Below are positions 5,284 through 8,626 of a stretch of DNA of 8,626 nt, piece after piece. Every line of letters begins with the position of its first letter. The first letter of the stretch is position 1. This DNA comes from Treponema sp. (lineage in GTDB: Bacteria > Spirochaetota > Spirochaetia > Treponematales > Breznakiellaceae). The stretch spans positions 1 to 8,626 of the forward strand of contig JAITHH010000208.1 in the NCBI GenBank assembly GCA_031280065.1, in the 5' to 3' direction. The translations under genes and the position numbers were made by a program. The notes under the pieces are model-generated. The model saw nothing but the letters and a program-made list of their open reading frames with translations, ran no database searches and was not told where the DNA came from.

Positions 5284-7167
5284 TCACATTATAACAAAAA
5301 CAGCTTCCGCTTGAGGGATGTTAACCGACTTTAAAACCAGTTTGACCGTCGTATTAGGTTCCATATCCCCCCGAAAGGGAACCTGTGTTTCCAGTCCTAG
5401 AGCGGGAATCATCACCACGGTACAGTTTCCCTTTTTTTCCAGCGCCACACCGTCCCATTGGGAGTCCCGTTTATCCGCAAGATACACCGCCGTCCAATGA
5501 GCGCGTGATACCCGCTCTGCTTGAACCGACGCAAGCGCCCCGGCTTCCCCGGCAGCCAGCGCCAGGAGCAATTCATCTTCATCAAGCGGCGAACACTCCC
5601 GGTACAGACCAGCGCCCAAAATGGAGCGTATCTGCTGGTGGGCCAAAAGGTCTATGTAACGCCTGAGAGGACTGGTAACTTGGGTATAGTCTTCCAAGCC
5701 CAGGCCCCAATGACGGCCCGGTCTTACCGAAAGGGTCCGGGGCCGCATACAGCGCCGAAGCTGGTAAGAACCGGCCATACCAGGCAGGGGGTTTTGGGGC
5801 AGATCCCCTGCCTCTTGGCAAACATAAGGGAAAGGCAGCCACCCTGCCGCTCCTTGCCGGGACGCCCAGCGTGCGGCCCCTTCCCCAGCCAGCAGCATAC
5901 ACTCCCTGACGATTTCCCTGGAACGAAATGGATCATCAGGCTCTATGGAAACCCGGCCATCCGAAAGGGAAATATGCACTTCCGGGAGATCGATGCTCAC
6001 CGCGCCTACGGCCTCCCTCCGTTTCCGGTTACGAGCAGCCGCTTTTTCCAGCGCAGCCAGATCATCATAAAACATTTGGTCTTCGCCGGAACCGGCAGCC
6101 CCGGTGAGTATCTGATCCACGGTGCGATAGGTCAGGCGGGTAACCTTCACCAGGGAGGGGATGATTTCGGTTTCCACGATCGCCCCATCCTCTTGCAGAC
6201 TGATTTTGAAAGTCAGGGCCGGAGAAACAGGAGTAAACCCCAGGGCATAGGCGGGCAGAGCCGCGCCGGTGATCATCCGGGAAGGACCTTCAGGGAGGTA
6301 GAGGGTAGCTCCCCGGCCACGGGCCTCCAGGTCTGTAGGGCTGCCGGGCAGGATAGCAGCGGCGGGATCCGCCACATGCACATACATGGTATTTCCTTCT
6401 ATAAATACAGCGTCATCAGGATCATCACTATAGGCGTTATCTATGGCGTAGGCCCGCAGACCGGTCATATCCTGCCTCTCCTCTTCGGGAGGCGGCCCCG
6501 GATCTTCCCGTGCGGACTGGAGGCTGAGGCCGAAGCGGGCGGGATGGGGGTTAACCAGAGGTGTCCAAACCCCGGCGCGTAAAAGGAGCCGGTGAGCTTC
6601 CTCCGGGGTTTCGGAATTTCCCAATTCCCGAAGAGTACGGCTCTTGTCACTTCTGCCATAGGCCAAGGCCTCGACATCCTGGAAAAAACGCCCATCCTCC
6701 GGGAGATTGAGATTTCCGCCTTTGACACGGGCCAGAAAAGCCTCCCGCTCTTCCTCTCCCTGCCGCCTGTCCGCTCTTTTGCGCTCCTCCGCGCTCACCT
6801 CGGCAAGTGTCCGGGGGTGTATAGCCGCGATAGTTCCAGCAAAGTAGAGCCCATCCCGGAGGAGGCGGTAGGCGGCCCACGCGCTTTGGGGACTAAAGAC
6901 TCCATACACCAGTTCCGCCAGATCTTTTAAGGAGACCTCTGTACTTTCCAGGAGTTCCCATGCCCCCCGAATATCGGTACCTTCCCCCGCAAATCCTTCC
7001 ACTGCGGCAATATCCGCCACCGGGCCCGGGTGGAGCAGGTCAATGTCTTTTTCCCGTACCCGGAAGGACTCGCCGCTAGAAACGGTAATATGTATCTTTT
7101 CCCCGGCTGCGGTTACCAGAGCGGGCCGGTTCTTATACACTGCCAGGCTCTTTTCACTTATCATCAT
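5284..7167 (-). CDS. RNB-domain exoribonuclease (RNase II/R superfamily, SH3–HTH N-terminus)
   Basis: This 627-residue enzyme should degrade single-stranded RNA 3' to 5', releasing nucleotide monophosphates in the cytoplasm. The RNB core keeps the four metal-binding aspartates D243, D249, D251 and D252 (IDNAYSDDPDDA, 242-253), and the signature YTQVTSPLRRYIDLLAHQQ (494-512) with catalytic-site arginine R502. The N-terminus lacks the cold-shock domains of E. coli RNase II; instead ~5-45 looks like a small SH3-like barrel and ~68-112 a helix-turn-helix (AWELLES...SLKDLAELVYG...RLLRDGLYF), the layout of cyanobacterial, organellar and many spirochaete RNB proteins. Residues ~570-625 resemble a short S1/OB fold. 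The start is one of two adjacent ATGs (7167 or 7164); neither has a clear Shine-Dalgarno. It is 125 bp from the upstream transporter and 128 bp from cheA, so it is likely its own unit. RNase II versus R activity cannot be told from sequence. Confidence 0.9.
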   Translation of the reverse strand: MMISEKSLAVYKNRPALVTAAGEKIHITVSSGESFRVREKDIDLLHPGPVADIAAVEGFAGEGTDIRGAWELLESTEVSLKDLAELVYGVFSPQSAWAAYRLLRDGLYFAGTIAAIHPRTLAEVSAEERKRADRRQGEEEREAFLARVKGGNLNLPEDGRFFQDVEALAYGRSDKSRTLRELGNSETPEEAHRLLLRAGVWTPLVNPHPARFGLSLQSAREDPGPPPEEERQDMTGLRAYAIDNAYSDDPDDAVFIEGNTMYVHVADPAAAILPGSPTDLEARGRGATLYLPEGPSRMITGAALPAYALGFTPVSPALTFKISLQEDGAIVETEIIPSLVKVTRLTYRTVDQILTGAAGSGEDQMFYDDLAALEKAAARNRKRREAVGAVSIDLPEVHISLSDGRVSIEPDDPFRSREIVRECMLLAGEGAARWASRQGAAGWLPFPYVCQEAGDLPQNPLPGMAGSYQLRRCMRPRTLSVRPGRHWGLGLEDYTQVTSPLRRYIDLLAHQQIRSILGAGLYRECSPLDEDELLLALAAGEAGALASVQAERVSRAHWTAVYLADKRDSQWDGVALEKKGNCTVVMIPALGLETQVPFRGDMEPNTTVKLVLKSVNIPQAEAVFVIM

Positions 7168-7239
7168 TTCAAGTTTAGCATGGCGGCTTACGTTGACGAA
7201 AGCCCTCTGAGACCGAAGGGACCGGGGAAGAATAGCCGC

Positions 7240-7269
7240 ATATTACGAGGAAAACGTTTTACCCGCCAA
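7240..7269 (-). promoter_or_regulatory. Candidate sigma-70 promoter of the ribonuclease gene
   Basis: TTGGCG (7269-7264, minus strand) and TAATAT (7245-7240) are 18 nt apart, each matching the consensus at 4/6. The leader would be about 65 nt. The spacer contains the 10-bp palindrome AAAACGTTTT (7251-7260), a possible but unproven operator. The rest of the 7168-7292 gap shows only weak hairpins (for example a 4-bp GCGT/ACGC stem after the transporter stop) and no convincing terminator, so read-through from the transporter is possible. Confidence 0.3.
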
Positions 7270-7292
7270 AGCGTAGAAAACGCCCCCGCGAA

Positions 7293-8606
7293 TCATGCCT
7301 CCATACGGCGCAGCACCGTAACCGTCAGCGGTATGGCAAAAAAACACGCCGCCGCGTCCGAAACCGGCTGGCAAAGCTGAATCCCTAACAGACCAAGAGA
7401 CGGCGTCAGCATAAAAAGCAGCGGAATCAGAAATAAGCCCTGCCGGGACATGGCTAACAAACTGGCCCGCACCGGCTTGCCGATAGTCTGCATCATCATG
7501 TTGCAGAGCACCACCCAGCCGGTCAGCGGAAAACTCAGCGCTTGCAGACGCAGAGACCGGACGCCGATGCGGATCACCTCCGCGTCATCCCGCCGGAACA
7601 GGGCGATAATCCAGGGGGCGCAGAGAAAAACCGCCGCGGCCAGAGCCAAGAGCACGATAAAAGAAGCCTTGACGCAGAACCAGAAAGCCCGCTTGACCCG
7701 TCCGTACAAACGCGCCCCGTAGTTGAAGCCGCACACCGGCTGAAATCCCTGGCCAAACCCGATGAGCGCCGCGCCCGCGAACATGGTAAAACGGTTGACA
7801 ATGGAAATCGCCGCGATAGCCGCATCGCCGTATACCCCCGCGGAATGGTTAATCAGGATACCGGCCACGCTGCCCAGCCCCTGCCTGAAGAGGGACGGCA
7901 GCCCTCCCCGCAGCATCTCCTTATAAACACCGGGGCTTGGGGTGAATTTCCCCAGGCGGATGGGGATATTCCCCCCGCGTGAACAGCCGATCAGGAGAAT
8001 GACGCAGCCGGTAAGCTGGCTGATGGATGTCGCCAGGGAAGCGCCGGTTACCCCCAGGCGCAGGCCGAAGATGAAGAGCGGATCGAGGATCATGTTGAGC
8101 GCCGCCCCGGAAATCATGCCCGCCATGCCGTAGAAGGCGCTCCCCTGGAACCGGAGCTGGTTATTCAGCACCAGGGAACCCGCCATCCACGGAGCGCCCA
8201 GGAGAATGAAACGCATATACAGGCGGGTATAGGGGAGGCTGGTAGCCGTCGCCCCCAACAGCCGCGCCAGGGGATCGATAAAGAGGAGCCCCAGCCCGCC
8301 CAAAAGAACGCCCAGCGCCAGGGCCGAGAGAAAGCCCGTGGCCGCCATCCGGGACGCCGCCTCGAACTGCCGGGCCCCAAGCTGCCGCGAGATATAGTTC
8401 CCCGACCCATGCCCAAAGAAGAAGCCCATCGCCTGAATCACCGCCATCAGGGGGAAGACCAGCCCCACGGCGGCCACGGCGCTCGTCCCCAGGAAACCCA
8501 CAAAATACGTATCCGCCAGGTTATACAGCGCGGAAATCAGCATGATCATAATAGAAGGAAACGCCAGGGAGCACACCAGCCGCTCCACGGGCGTTTCGGT
8601 CATCAT
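7293..8606 (-). CDS. MATE-family multidrug/sodium (or proton) antiporter
   Basis: This 437-residue, strongly hydrophobic protein has about 12 membrane segments (near 12-32, 45-68, 89-111, 130-148, 158-180, 190-210, 236-258, 263-285, 314-336, 350-370, 386-405, 410-432), the normal size and topology for the family. The two halves carry related loops: GHGSGNYISRQLGARQFEAA (65-84) and FGQGFQPVCGFNYGARLYGR (284-303). The stretch NMILDPLFIFGLRLGVTGAS (171-190) is another family signature. MATE proteins export cationic drugs or metabolites in exchange for Na+ or H+; this one resembles the MepA/DinF-like types of Gram-positives and spirochaetes, but its substrate cannot be inferred. Tandem ATGs lie at 8606 and 8603; GGGAG about 9 nt upstream supports the first. 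Only 20 bp of upstream DNA is in the window, so its promoter is not visible. Confidence 0.92.
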   Translation of the reverse strand: MMTETPVERLVCSLAFPSIMIMLISALYNLADTYFVGFLGTSAVAAVGLVFPLMAVIQAMGFFFGHGSGNYISRQLGARQFEAASRMAATGFLSALALGVLLGGLGLLFIDPLARLLGATATSLPYTRLYMRFILLGAPWMAGSLVLNNQLRFQGSAFYGMAGMISGAALNMILDPLFIFGLRLGVTGASLATSISQLTGCVILLIGCSRGGNIPIRLGKFTPSPGVYKEMLRGGLPSLFRQGLGSVAGILINHSAGVYGDAAIAAISIVNRFTMFAGAALIGFGQGFQPVCGFNYGARLYGRVKRAFWFCVKASFIVLLALAAAVFLCAPWIIALFRRDDAEVIRIGVRSLRLQALSFPLTGWVVLCNMMMQTIGKPVRASLLAMSRQGLFLIPLLFMLTPSLGLLGIQLCQPVSDAAACFFAIPLTVTVLRRMEA

Positions 8607-8626
8607 GATAAATTTCTCCCGCTGCC

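Noticed and set aside
5521..6582. A 353-codon open frame on the plus strand opposite the ribonuclease gene
   Set aside because: Its translation is arginine-, proline- and glycine-rich with no recognisable domain, while the minus strand carries intact RNB catalytic motifs across the same bases. It is a mirror effect of GC-rich codon bias.
1..8626. Defence system, prophage or insertion sequence
   Set aside because: No transposase, integrase, terminal inverted repeats, phage proteins or toxin-antitoxin pair is visible; all genes are housekeeping, transport or chemotaxis and share strand and base composition.

Overview
The window reads as a chromosomal segment of a spirochaete, most likely a Treponema-like organism of moderately high GC. 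The strongest clue is the chemotaxis cluster cheA – cheW/cheR-like fusion – cheX. The CheW–CheR-like fusion and a CheA with a lengthened dimerisation domain are hallmarks I know from treponemes (described for T. denticola chemoreceptor arrays). GC is higher than in T. denticola and is closer to what I would expect of insect-gut or environmental treponemes. Genus is fairly secure; species is not determinable.

Every gene lies on the minus strand, so transcription runs from high to low coordinates. In that order: a complete MATE-family efflux transporter (8606-7293); a 125-bp gap with a candidate promoter; an RNB-domain exoribonuclease (RNase II type) with an SH3-like/helix-turn-helix N-terminus (7167-5284); a 128-bp gap with a strong GC hairpin and a candidate sigma-28 (FliA-type) promoter; cheA (5155-2753); the cheW/cheR-like fusion (2741-1401); cheX (1382-909); a 161-bp gap with terminator-like hairpins and a tRNA promoter; tRNA-Val(GAC) (747-674); a 113-bp leader; and the N-terminal part of a dicarboxylate/amino acid:cation symporter (560 to beyond the left edge).

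The che genes form one tight operon (11- and 18-bp gaps, good Shine-Dalgarno sites inside). CheA is the kinase, CheW/CheR-like couples and probably organises the receptor array, and CheX is the phosphatase expected to dephosphorylate CheY-P. cheY, which follows cheX in the treponemal and Borrelia operons I know, is missing here; a tRNA gene follows instead. No receptor, cheB or separate full-length cheR is present.

The window is not an obvious defence island or mobile element. The main points of interest are the unusual spirochaete array proteins, the probable loss of catalytic residues in the CheR-like domain, the missing cheY, and the regulatory sequence upstream of cheA. No stretch longer than 300 bp lacks a gene.
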